NCBI RefSeq assembly: GCF_000764305.2
Contig: NW_025932753.1
Span: 62,001-126,000, forward strand
DNA: 64,000 bases
Direction: 5' to 3'
Source: Hyalella azteca
Taxonomy: Eukaryota; Arthropoda; Malacostraca; Amphipoda; Hyalellidae
The translations under genes and the position numbers were made by a program. Positions 1 to 11,298 of the stretch are shown here, in pieces (positions within the stretch are counted from its first letter, which is position 1; each line of letters starts with the position of its first letter). The notes under the pieces were generated by a model that did no database searches, was not told the DNA's origin, and saw only the letters and a program-made list of their open reading frames with translations.

Positions 1-93
1 TCATGACACCCTTTCTGTTAACATTATTTTATTTTCATTCACAGCATAGATTAGAATATTTGTGTCACAGGAGACAAGTAGCTTTTTGCAATC

Positions 94-3000
94 ATGAGCG
101 AGACAAGTGTGGTTGTGGAGAAGAGTCTCCGCTCTGTTTTTGGTAAGTTTTATAAGGCAAAAAGTTGTGAATTCACCATACTTTGTCCAATGTTGCTAAA
201 ACTTGATCATTAATAAACATGATGTTATACAATCTCTACCGCAATCAAATGTTTTAACCCTATGTACATGTCTGGTGTACATAATTAATTTAGTGTATTT
301 TGTTTCACAATTCATGAAATAGGTGTAAATTGAAACTAATTGAGATGTTGAAATTGTTTATTGGGAACAAATCACATTTGTATGTACCAATTTAATTTTT
401 GCTTATACTACATTATTTGAATTTTAAATGTAGGAAAACTCTATATCTTGTTATTTTCAGTGGGTAACATTCCATATGAAGCAACTGAAGAAAAACTTAA
501 AGACATCTTCAATCAAGTTGGTCCCGTGGTATCATTCAAGTAAGTGAATAAATCAAACTATCTATTCAGAATTATCAAAATCTTAACTGGTTTCATGAAA
601 TTGAAAAATAACAATGCTTGAATTTTGAGCTTCTGTAATATCAGTTTTATTCTTCCAAATCAGGTTGATGCATGATCGTGAATCAGGTAAACCAAGAGGC
701 TATGGCTTTTGCGAATACAAGGATCAAGAAACGGCTCTTTCTGCCATGCGGAACCTCAATGGATTTGAAATTGGGGGTCGGCCACTGAGAGTGGATAATG
801 CTTGCACAGAAAAAAGCCGAATGGAAATGCAGAGTGAGTAGCATTATTAAATGTCATATTAACACATGTTTATTACACATTTTAATGTTAATTGTTGATG
901 ACTGGCTGCTTAAAACCCAATAATCATTAGTGCAAAAATTTATATCCATGCTTATCTATTTTAAATTTTCGTTAGATTCAACTTCCTTAGCTATTTTAAT
1001 TTCCCTAAAATTCAAACAGTATATAATTACCCTGATTCTTATTTGAAACTTCTATCAATTTATTTCTGTTTCAAAACTTTACCCAGTGAAAATTGATGGT
1101 GTGTGTGTAAACATAATTTTTTATAATGGTGTGTTCTCAAGGGTTAACTTTGCCAGTTTCCTTCAACTTATTATTATTCTATGAAGAAATTATTGAAATT
1201 TCTGGTTAAAAAAAACTTCAAGGGCGTGTTAGGAAATTTTTCATGTTCTCTTGTGAACTTGTGCAATTACAGGCTTGATGATGGGACCTGTTGTTGAGAG
1301 CCCCTACGGCCCAGACGTGGAGCCCAGCCAGGCCCCCGAGGCCATCAGTAATGCAGTGGCATCGTTACCTCCTGAGCAAATGTTTGAGCTGATGAGGCAA
1401 ATGCAGGTATTGCAAGGGTATTGATGGTTCATTTGATGAATATGTTGTTAAAATGAGATGAATCTTCATTGGTGAGATTTTTATAGCTTTTTATAATTTT
1501 GGTATATGGTATATGTAAAATAGTATATGTTTGGTATATGTAAATAGTACCTATATTGTTTGGTATTTGTAAAAAGTAAAATTTTAATTTTCAACAATTT
1601 TCATTGTTTGATTCATATTGTTGTTGAAAATTGCGAACATAAGTTCATGGTTTGATCATTTCCCCATTATTTCAGGTCTGTGTCCGCAGCAACAGATCTG
1701 AAGCTCGAACTATGCTGCTCAACAATCCTCAGTTGGCATATGCCCTCCTTCAAGCCCAGGTAATAATTGTCTGATTTGTTTCCTGAATTTTTATATTTCT
1801 TCAAGTTCGTTGTTCATTTCAAATTCAAATCACTATCAATGTCAGACAAGCTATTTTCAAGAATCTGTTGAAGAGAACAGCACCAATAAATGTGTTTTTC
1901 CTGATCAATCTGTAGATTTAGTAAGAAATGTCATCATATAAAATTTATTTGTTGACCGACTGTGTCAATGATAGAATGAACTTCGAGTTATTTTTCACTT
2001 ATTACAAAGCTATTCCCACTAACTACAGGTGGTGATGCGCATAATTGACCCAAAAACAGCCGTGCAACTCCTACATGGAGAAGTTGGCTCAACGACAGTC
2101 AACCCAAAAAAAGAGCCAGGTCATTCTAATGGTAAGCATTCTTATCATTCCGAAATGCTACTTAATAAATAGCATGAAAGTCTCACTTTGTAAATGAAAA
2201 TTTTGATAACGTTATAGCCATTTTCTGGAATGATAACTTTCAGCTGCGCTTAACTGTCTTGTTACCTGAGTGATGTCTGTCAGCTATGGAACAGTTTAAT
2301 ATTTCATTTAATATGTTTTGCTGAATCATATATACATGTATGTGTTTGAATCGTTCATTCATGCATGTGTTTGAATGTATGCATAAATCATCATGCATGT
2401 ACTTACAATTTATATTTATCATCAGGTGTGGGCAAAGGTTCTTCTGCCTCCAGCAATGGTCTGCCCCCATCAGGCTCTGGGTCATCACGCTACGGAGGAC
2501 CTAACATGCATCCCAGCGGCCCCTCCATGCAGGGGGCTCCAGGAGGGCCTTCCCACATACCTGGCCTTCAAGGACCTCCTCCAGCAGCTGCTCCACACCT
2601 CAGCGGCCCCCCTCACATGCCACCAGGTCCTCCGCATCATCTTGGACCTCAAGGAATGCAAGGACCTCCTGGGGGTGGACCTCCTCCTTACGGCGGGGGA
2701 GGTGGTGGTGATTTTGACCTCCGTGGTCCCCCGCCTCGGGGGTCTGACCAGGACATGAGGATGGCTGGGCCCCCACGTGGCCCTCCCATGGACTTTCCCC
2801 CCCAACACCACGGAGACTTTGATAGCAGGTGCCTCCATTGTGCAAATATCACTCTAAATGTAATATAATTGTAAAATATTGCAGGAAATTTTTCCTTTAA
2901 TCTTTAATCCAAAATATTTTCTCATCTCTTTGTGTGTGTTGTATCTTGCAATTCTTCAGACTTCTTGGTAAGTGATTCATTTTGTATATGTAGTTATTGT

Positions 3001-6000
3001 ATTTTTTTTATACTTGGCTAACATGAAATGCATCTCTTTGTGTCCTAAATTAAATCACAAATCTCGAATTTTGTTTGTTCCAGGCGTGAAATAACTGGAA
3101 GATAAATAAACAATAATGACAAAACATAATATTGGTGTAGTAGTGATTGTTAGATGAAAAAGCGCAATTAATACAGCTATCAACGTGTTTGTAACTTTTT
3201 CCATTTGTGAAACCCTTACAAAGTCAAAACGCAATCATTGCAATTTTCAACATGCGTGTCCAGGTTCGGACGCGATGGCCGAGGCGGTGACATGGACCAG
3301 CGGGAGCCTCGCTACCGAGACCAGCCGCCCTTCCCACGCGACGGCCGCGACGCGAGGCACGGCTTTATATTCTAGCAAACTTTAACTCTCCTATGTCTGG
3401 GAGGGTCAACTGATGATGTCTTCAATGACTTTGCTCAACTGATCGACCAATCTGTTCTAATTATATTTTTAAAGTCCCGAGAACTCGTTGACCAATCTGT
3501 TCTAATGATATATTTAATGACCGGAGAACTGATTGACCAATCTGTTCTAATGCTATTTTTAAAGTCCCGAGAACTCGTTGACCAATCTGTTCTAATGATA
3601 TTTTTAAAGTTTCGAGAACTCGTTGACCAATCTGTTGTAATGATATTTTTAATGACCGGAGAACTGATTGACCAATCTGTTCTAATGATATTTTTCAATG
3701 CTTGGAGAACTGATTGATCTATCTGTTCTAATGATATTTTTCAATGCAAGGAGAAATGATTGACCAATCTGTTTTAATGATATTTTTAATGCCCGGGGAA
3801 GTGATTGAACGTTCCACCGCTATTCTCACCTCATTGTGTAACTGAACTTCAACTCTAACTTTGGAGAGTTTATAACGATGTTAAGGCCTCTTTCTCATTT
3901 AAGAATCTTGTGTATATCATGCACGAATACTTTCAAGACAAAATTAAATACGGCTAGCAAAACTCTCCACAAAATCATTGTTAATTGAATTGAGTATCAT
4001 TGAAGGCAAGTCTGTTCATGATAACATTTGAAGTATTAGTATCAGAATAAGATCCTGTATTCATAGGATGGACCAGCGTGACCCGCGAGGGCGCGACGAG
4101 CCACGTGGGAGCGGTGACCGAGACTTCAGGGCGCCTCTTGACTCCGCCAGAGATCCCCGCAGCAGAGGAGGTCCGCCTCCAGCAGACGACTTCCCCAGAG
4201 GTAAACATGTCACTCAATGAGTCGCCATCTTTAAATATTATTTTTTCAACATTAATCAAAGAAACATTTGCTTAGAAGTACGGTATATTCCAGTTTGACG
4301 CTTCACAATTATTCGTAATTTGTTTGCCCCAGTAATAAATCTAGCATATCTAGTTGACTCAATGCATGAACATAATGTAGTAATTTTTTCGCCATTGATT
4401 TTACTATTTTATTTGGTAGGGATCTTTGTTTAGCTCGGCATCTTAACGAGGATATTACCTTTTTCACCTAGCATTATTAAGGGCTTTGAGATTAACAATA
4501 CATTACACGTTAAACTTCTCACTAATTAAACCTGACAAGAAAACTTTTAGCCAGATAAGGTATTCATATGTGAATTAAACTGAACATTGAATCGCTCGTG
4601 AATTTATTTAATCGTTCTTACTATTTTTGAGTAAATGGTTTAGGTTACACTATGATAATGTATGTGACGTGGTAATGGACAGTATGTGGTAATGTACCAC
4701 ATAATAATAATAATAATGATCGTGTAGCAGGGCCGCCTTCAGGAGGCTCGGGCTTGCCAGCGAGCCTCACGTCTGGGCTTGCAGGGCACGACCAAGAGAA
4801 GGTCAGTCTACTACTGCTTTATTTTACTACTTGATCTGCTTTTTTTAATACTTGATCTCTTTCATTTTTACTACTTTACCTGCTTTATTTTTAATACTTA
4901 ATCTGTTTCATTTTTACTACTTTACTGCTTTATTTCACTACTTGATCTGCTTTTTTTAATACTTGATCTCTTTCATTTTTACTACTTTACCTGCTTTATT
5001 TTTAATACTTAATATGTTTCATTTTTACTACTTTACTGCTTTATTTTTACTACTTTATTTGCTTTATTTATATCGTCCTTAAAGCGAACAAGAGCATTAT
5101 TGTGAAGACCACAGAGTAGTTCTGTTTCAAGGTCTCAATTTTTATTGCATTCTTGACTTGTGGAATTTTTTTGATGTCTTGTAGTACTAATATGTATATA
5201 GGCTTAAATAGTTGAGAATTAAATTACAAATCATTTAAAAATTACATAAGAAGTTTTCTGTAATATTTAACAGTTGTCAAGTGTATCACTTGAATTAATC
5301 ACTCTCATTTCTAATTAAAACATAATTATTAGAGAACGGCGAGTGAAGGGCTGTGTTGACTTATTGGTCAGTAATCATTAAGTTATTGGGAGGAAATTCT
5401 AGTTTGCAATAAGGATGCCAACAGTAGTTAGCAGGCATCATTTCGTTGCAAATATCAATCAAGTAGAAAATTTATAAGGCGGTAAAACTAATTATTTAAC
5501 CGCAGCCACACTTCTGTTAATTTTATTTTATGCACGAGTCCCACCATTTACCGTCACTAAGCAAAGTCAAGTTTGATAACGCGATGTTTTTGCTTTAAAA
5601 AATTTAACGAAAATAACTGACCTGTTAACCTCTGTTTTGAGAGCTGCATTTCTAGTTTCACGAGTTCACAGTTTAATTCAGTTTTAAACGTCGTTTTATC
5701 CTGATTTTATTCTAAAAAAATTAAATAATTCATGAGCTTATAGTTTAATTCAGTTACCCACGTAGTTTTATCCTCATTTTAATCTATAAAAATGAAATAA
5801 TTCATGAGCTTACAGTTTTATGCAGTTAACCACGCTGTTTCAACATGATTTTAATCTAAAAAAATAAATAATTATTGAGGTCACAGTTTAATTCAGTTAA
5901 CCACGTAATTATATCCTGATTTCAATCTAAAAAAAATGAAATAATTCTTGAGCTCACAGTTTAATTCAGTTAGCCGCGTTGTTTTAACGTGATTTTGAAC

Positions 6001-6153
6001 TTAAAAAGTAAAATAATGTCTATTTTTTCCACGCAGGCGAGCTTGATCATGCAGGTGCTGCAGCTGTCAGACGAGCAGATCAGAATGCTGCCGCCTGAGC
6101 AGCAATCCTCCATCCTGCAGCTCAAGGAGCAGATCCAGCAGTCCCAGCACTGA
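94..6153 (+). CDS. CSTF2: Cleavage stimulation factor subunit 2 (CstF-64), 11 coding exons
   Basis: RNA-binding subunit of the CstF complex. In the nucleus it binds the GU-rich downstream element and helps define the poly(A) cleavage site. Exons: 94-142, 461-539, 664-833, 1273-1406, 1676-1759, 2029-2131, 2426-2828, 3264-3356, 4067-4200, 4731-4801, 6037-6153. All phases join and give 478 aa, close to insect orthologues and shorter than the vertebrate protein. Seen: an N-terminal RRM (RNP2 near [14 protein letters not shown]1 [10 protein letters not shown]). The hinge region has [15 protein letters not shown] and [19 protein letters not shown] Gly/Pro-rich exon 7 and RG/RD-rich exons 8-9 follow. 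The last exon is the C-terminal helical domain ([20 protein letters not shown]), which in this family contacts Pcf11. The vertebrate MEARA/G repeat is absent. Exon 8 is 93 nt, phase-neutral, and needs a GC donor. The start is the first ATG; only 93 nt of upstream sequence is present. Confidence 0.95.
3440..3800. repeat. 45-bp tandem array, about 8 copies, CSTF2 intron 8
   Basis: The unit repeats GACCAATCTGTTCTAATGAT every 45 bp with a variable middle. Because 45 is divisible by 3, the array gives spurious open frames on both strands. It lies inside the GC-AG intron that follows cassette exon 8. Confidence 0.9.
4802..5075. repeat. Degenerate pyrimidine-rich tandem repeat, CSTF2 intron 10
   Basis: Phrases such as TACTGCTTTATTTTTACTAC and ATACTTGATCTCTTTCATT recur. 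There is a long unit of roughly 115 bp with shorter sub-repeats, directly after the exon 10 donor. Confidence 0.8.
5640..6010. repeat. About 80-bp tandem repeat, 4-5 copies, end of CSTF2 intron 10
   Basis: Units share 'AGCTTACAGTTTAATTCAG' followed by CACGT, then a TCCTGATTTTAATCT-like stretch and an A-rich tail. The array ends about 25 bp before the acceptor of the last CSTF2 exon. Confidence 0.8.
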
Positions 6154-6185
6154 ACATTTTTCCCTTCAATTATACTAGTTTTCTG

Positions 6186-6191
6186 AATAAA
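6186..6191 (+). promoter_or_regulatory. CSTF2 polyadenylation signal
   Basis: Canonical AATAAA 33 nt after the CSTF2 stop codon, implying a very short 3' UTR. Confidence 0.7.
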
Positions 6192-8853
6192 AATACTTTA
6201 ATTTAGGAACTTGTAGCAAATATCTTGAGTGAGCAATGCAATTAATACAAATATCGTGTATTTAAAAAAGTCCGTGATGATCGGGAAAAATTGAAATAAT
6301 TTCCAATCTGGAGGTTATTAATAAATGTTTGTGAGTAATTTCGAATGATGTATTAAATATGCAGAGTTTTGTACCGCACGAAAATCTCGGTAATGTCACA
6401 AAAGATACGGATATTCGTTGGAAAATTTTTTTAATGATTCCAGATGCTCTCGGGGAAGTTGAACTTTTCCCGTTTCAATGGCACGCGTTTCCCTCTAAAC
6501 GGCATGACTTTCGACTATACTAACAATATGCTGAATTCACATAGACGTTCTTTTATATATGTCGCGTTTGATTTGCGATTGTATCTATAATAAATGATAC
6601 GGAAACTCCTATTTATCATGTCGAAAAATGCAACTCTTGCTACTCAAATTGAATTTCTTTCGTGTGTATTTCTTCATGAACGAAAGATGAATAATTTTTT
6701 TAGGACTTGGCCTGAACGAAGTTGGATCTTCACAAAAAGTTAATCCTCAAGACCTCTGCTTATCGCTTGCTAAGGCGAGGTAAAGCCTCTCCAGGAAATG
6801 TCTTAACAAAAATAAAAATGAGATTAGTTCGTAACTTCGGAAGTTTTTATTTTTCCCATTCAAAGATTGGTTAATGTTAATTGGCGCGGTAGACTGCTGA
6901 ACAGTAAATATTCATTTCACGTGTTCCTCATCGATGAACAGAAGCGGCTGTAATAATATAAATAAAACGGGGCGGAAGGAAAATTTTTTGCATTTATATG
7001 GTAAATCAGGCGCCAAAATCTCAGCAAATGCCAAGTTTACGTGGGCTTATGCTAAAAGTTCTCGAAATTACGCTACTAAAAATGCAAACGCAAAGTTAGT
7101 TCAACCTGCTGAGGCACTTTCATTGTTAATACGTTGAATGATTGATACAAATAACCTAAGGCAGGGAGCTCACAAGTCGATTCACATTGTATTTACCCAA
7201 AACTTGCGTGAGTTATAACTTAAAAATTACTTGGCTCATCTTGGAAATCAGTCACGTTTGTCTCAGTTCCAGTCCATTGTCTAATTTCATTATTGAAGTT
7301 TCAACCGAACAAGGCTTTCGAAAATAAAACCAGGCAGTTCAAATTTAAGTTTAAACCTTGCTCTATATAATAGTTGGTGAATAACAATACTGCCAATTGA
7401 GATAATTCAAATCTTGGGATCGACTGCACCTGAACTTGGTTAGGGGTCACGGATGCATTGCCTGGCGCGTGGCTGGAGTTGACATCACTCGCTGAGCTCA
7501 GTCTGCGTGTGGCAGTCGTGAGTGATGGAGTGATGTGTCCTTGGATTTTCATTTTGTGATAACCAGCTCTTTCTCCGGATTTGTTTCAATCAACTGAACT
7601 TTGGTTTTGTTATTATTTAATTAATTTTAAAAGTTTTTCTGGAAGAATATGGAATTGTCTCCACAACTTTAAAAAACGACATCCATAGTGTGGAACTGGA
7701 AGCTTCGAGATCTTAGTAATTTTAGCTGATCGATGCAGTTTTAGTCATCGATTTATCGTGCCGTTAGCGTTAGCAACACTAAATGCACTATCATTTTATA
7801 CGTTTTAATATTTCCTATTTTTCACTTTGAACATGCAGCTGCTTTAACACATTCTCCCTGCAAAGCGCATTTCAAGACTTTTTTGAATTTGTGAAATCTG
7901 CATAATTTTTTTCAATGGGAGCGAATCCAAGCGATGCCAACTTTTTTGCGACTACAGCCACCGGCCACGGCCCACGGGTATTGTGTTGTAACTTGTAGGC
8001 ATTTATCTACTGCCAATGAAACTATTTTTATATAAGTAGAAGCATAGCGGGCTTATAATTGTTTTGGTTTCGGTCATGAATTCGAAAAACAAAGTTAATA
8101 AAAATTATTGTTTAAACCGCACGCTTAACAATCACACAACGGTTCCAATCAGTCCAATGTAACACTAACAATAATTTTCCACGTCTAATCTTCTCGTCAA
8201 ATTGAACTATTGATTCCATGAATCCATAGTCTAATAATTCCATTATATATGACAGTATTACAATAATGCCTTCGCTAATAAGAGGCTCGGACGCTCGCCG
8301 CTCGGTGCTCTGTGTTAGTTTTGGCAACTCATCACCTCGGCCTCTAGCTCGACAAAGGTTACGGCTAAAGTGCAGCTTCTGACGCACGGCTCCTTCAGTA
8401 TTAATTCAGACGATTCCAAAAGGCCACGCCTGTGTCCGAGTTATCACGCCAAACGACAAATATCCCGGAAGAATTTATTCATTATGGTTGGCGGTCTCAT
8501 TTTGGCATCTCCAGAACCACTGGGCTACGAAATTTTTAAAATTATGTTAGTAAAATTATATATGGCCGGACGGCTATTTTTGGGATCTCTGAAGTCATCA
8601 AATTTTGTTTGAAATACCTATAATTTAAAGAGCCTTTCAGAGCTTCCATGCTAAGCAGTAGCGTCGACGGTATCCAAGTTTTGCGTCAAAATTGATATGA
8701 TATTATGCCTGCAAAATGTAATGTGAATATCACGAATAAATTAGTCAATCAATTAACGAATAAAATTTTTAAATTGTAGTAAATCATTTAATATCCAGTT
8801 TTCTATTCGTCTGTCGTGACTATCTAATTTTCGGTGCCCCAGAAGGTAGGATG

Positions 8854-8982
8854 AACGTGTAGAACAGACTCCCAGATGACAACGTTGACGCTCCGAGTAG
8901 AAACTCGTTCAAGAACAGACTAGACAAAGCTATACAGAAGCATATGTTCAGTCATGAAATGCCTAGCACCTTACAGACCTAG
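8854..8982 (+). pseudogene. LINE reverse-transcriptase C-terminal tail, broken
   Basis: The translation runs NV*NRLPDDNVDAP, then SFKNRLDKA, ending in a stop at 8980. This matches the common non-LTR retrotransposon tail motif W-N-x-LP-(x)n-SxxxFKxRLDK. The conserved Trp codon has become a TAG stop, so the copy is dead. The rest of the element is not recognisable nearby. Confidence 0.7.
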
Positions 8983-9447
8983 TCCAGTAGTCATTTCAAA
9001 CAAATGTGAGTTATGAGAAGATCTGGTCAAAAGGCTGGTTTTTAGATCCCTTGTGAATCAAGTCACGAAAAGTACATGAATCGGCAACTGGCCATGGGCC
9101 TATTTCTTCAGCGCCGACACTTCTATTTTTCTATTCTATTTCTAATATCTAATGTTTTCTTGAGTTCTCACCATGAGCGCATTCTAACCGCATCCTATAA
9201 ACCTGAAATAGTTACTTTAAATAGTTTACTTGTGGGGTTCGTCTCAATTCTCTGTCTTTGTGTCTTCGATATCTCATGAGTTGTATCCTCTCATAATAAT
9301 TAGGTGCTGATACTATGCTATTATGATATCTATGGGCGCGGGCGGCAGTCAGAAGTCGAAGTTCGAACGTTTGTTTGACCATTTGTACACAACACGTGCA
9401 CCTACAGTCCTACACGGATCCCAGCGATAGGTTTTTCCACCTAGATC

Positions 9448-9611
9448 TTTTTAGCGCATTTTCTCTTTTTTGATAAAAATTCACTATTGTGGTCGCCATG
9501 TTCGTCCGTCCGTCTGTCTGTCTGCCCGTATGTCTGTGACCTCAAGTTTTCGTCGACGAGAAAATGCGCTCTCTGTCACTCACTGCAGTGAGTACTGAGT
9601 TATATTTTTTT
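9448..9611 (+). mobile_element. Palindrome-ended dispersed repeat, copy A
   Basis: About 160 bp. It begins with TTTTTAGCGCATTTTCTC and carries the inverted counterpart GAGAAAATGCGCT near its end. It continues into TCACTCACTGCAGTGAGT and ACTGAGTTATAT. The centre has a (TGTC)n run. Copies recur at 28907-29059 (opposite strand) and 60238-60399. It looks like a non-autonomous MITE or SINE-like element; no coding capacity. Confidence 0.75.
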
Positions 9612-9699
9612 AACCTCTCCTGGGTTTCGAGTGTAAATTTTTGAAAATATTTAAAATCTGGGTTTTTTTGTGTCTGTGGGGGCACTATGTGAACATTAT

Positions 9700-9785
9700 C
9701 AGTCTGTGGGGGGTACTAATTCTCTATGAAGTACTTGGAAGCCAATGGGGGCGCCAGCCTGCAAAAGTTGGGGAACCACTGCTGC
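9700..9785 (-). mobile_element. hAT-like MITE terminus
   Basis: On the minus strand the segment starts CAGTGGTTCCCCAACTTTTG, a typical hAT/Charlie-type terminal sequence. No matching second end or 8-bp target duplication was found, so this is probably a truncated copy. Confidence 0.4.
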
Positions 9786-10297
9786 AGAGCAGGCAGGATT
9801 CGTTTGATCATCGGAACGCTCCTGGCTACGCCTGCATGTTGTCTCGGGGCAAGAAATTTTTGGTTATTTATTTATTTTATATGAATTGTATTGCTTAAAG
9901 TTTGTGACGTTATTATGACAATAACAATCCTCAATGGGACGCGTTATACTGTATTGTTATTGAGTAGCCGCGCCGCCCTTTACACCGGCGAGGATGGTTG
10001 ACATTTCGGGGCATTCGGGTTATACCAGTGTTTTTAATGCAATTTTTAAATTCTTTCAACGGTTTTGTGACAATTTAATCTTAAAAGTTCAACATTTTTT
10101 TAAACTCTGTATTCTATAGGAGCTTTTTTTCTGTGATAATTATGTTCTACAACAAATGAAACTTTCGAGCCAGTTTTTGACAGCGAAAAGTTATCGTTAT
10201 TGTTTAAATCCAAGAAATATTATTCGGGATATATGATGATGCAAATTTTTTTAGCAATAATCCTGAGTTATTCAAACAAATGACACGCATATATATA

Positions 10298-10580
10298 CTT
10301 AACATAACATAACATAACATAGTGATGTCGGCTCTGAAGTGTAGGCCTGATGTGGCCTGTCGCCGATTCTTTTCCATTTCGTGCCTTGTTCATAGATCTA
10401 AACTCGTGTCATTTGACCGGATCTTTTCATGACTGGCGATAGTTTGAAGAAGCTACTAGACTTCCACCGGGTTCGATAAGGAGCTAGGCATTTCAAAAGC
10501 TTACAAACAACACTTGTCAGACTGACAGGGCGATAGTTGCCGGGGCTGCTTTTGTCACCTTTTTTGAACAATGGTGTACT
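10298..10580 (-). pseudogene. LINE reverse-transcriptase fragment with pentanucleotide tail
   Basis: The minus strand from 10580 encodes TPLFKKGDKSSPGNYRPVSL and then TSVVCKLLK, the N-terminal block of a non-LTR reverse transcriptase (family-typical P-x-x-K-K-G-D-x-x-x-P-x-N-Y-R-P). The frame then breaks. Towards 10298 the sequence ends in a (TTATG)n run, consistent with a LINE 3' microsatellite tail. It looks like an internally deleted copy. Confidence 0.75.
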
Positions 10581-11298
10581 TGCTCATTCATTTCGATTTA
10601 TTTGCTGGGTTTCGCGTGCTGTCAGCGCGTCATCTCACAACGCGATGTCGGTTAAGTTTGATTTTTGACTTGACTTACGTGAGACCAAATACCATTTTAT
10701 TTTACGTCTCTGCTTGAATAAATCGTTCTGTACTGTTCTGTTTTCGTTGATCAGTCATGTACTGTAATTCCACAATATGCAGGTTACTCCCACAAGTTAT
10801 GGTAACTTTGGCTCAATATTGATTTGTGCGACTAAATTTGAAAGCAAAAAATAATTTCACCTTTAAAAATTCATATATAAATTACCTAAGAACTATTTAC
10901 CGAAATTTGGGACCACTTTCAAGTATCTATTACCTGAAATAAAAACATTCTAATCATGGAACGAATGAGATAATAATATTTTCATCGTTTTCTAAATCAG
11001 GAGCATACGATTTATAAAACTCGCAGGAGCTTGTGATTTTTTTATAGAAAAACTGCAGCTAATTTAGTGTATTTTTTTATTTCACCGAATTTTAAAAATT
11101 TGCGGTAGTAGAATGGACAATTTAAAGCCGAAAAATGCTTCGAGATGGAGAGTGCCTAGTGACACACAGGGAAATCAGTAATTCATAATTTCCTTGGTTT
11201 TAAGGAAGATGTTATAAAATTTCTCTGAAGAATATGTAATAGAATTATCTGCACCTGTTGGACCGCTGCCGTCGAGTTCCTCATGTTCGCCTCAAAAC

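Larger units (their letters stand above)
6192..11298. other. Intergenic region CSTF2 to anion-channel gene
   Basis: No conserved gene was recognised. The longest frames here are under 95 codons and have no family resemblance. Recognisable contents are two LINE fragments, one copy of the GCGCATTTTCTC palindromic repeat and one hAT-like terminus, each listed separately. The stretch 10.6-11.3 kb before the channel gene's signal-peptide exon shows nothing that I can name as a promoter. Confidence 0.6.
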
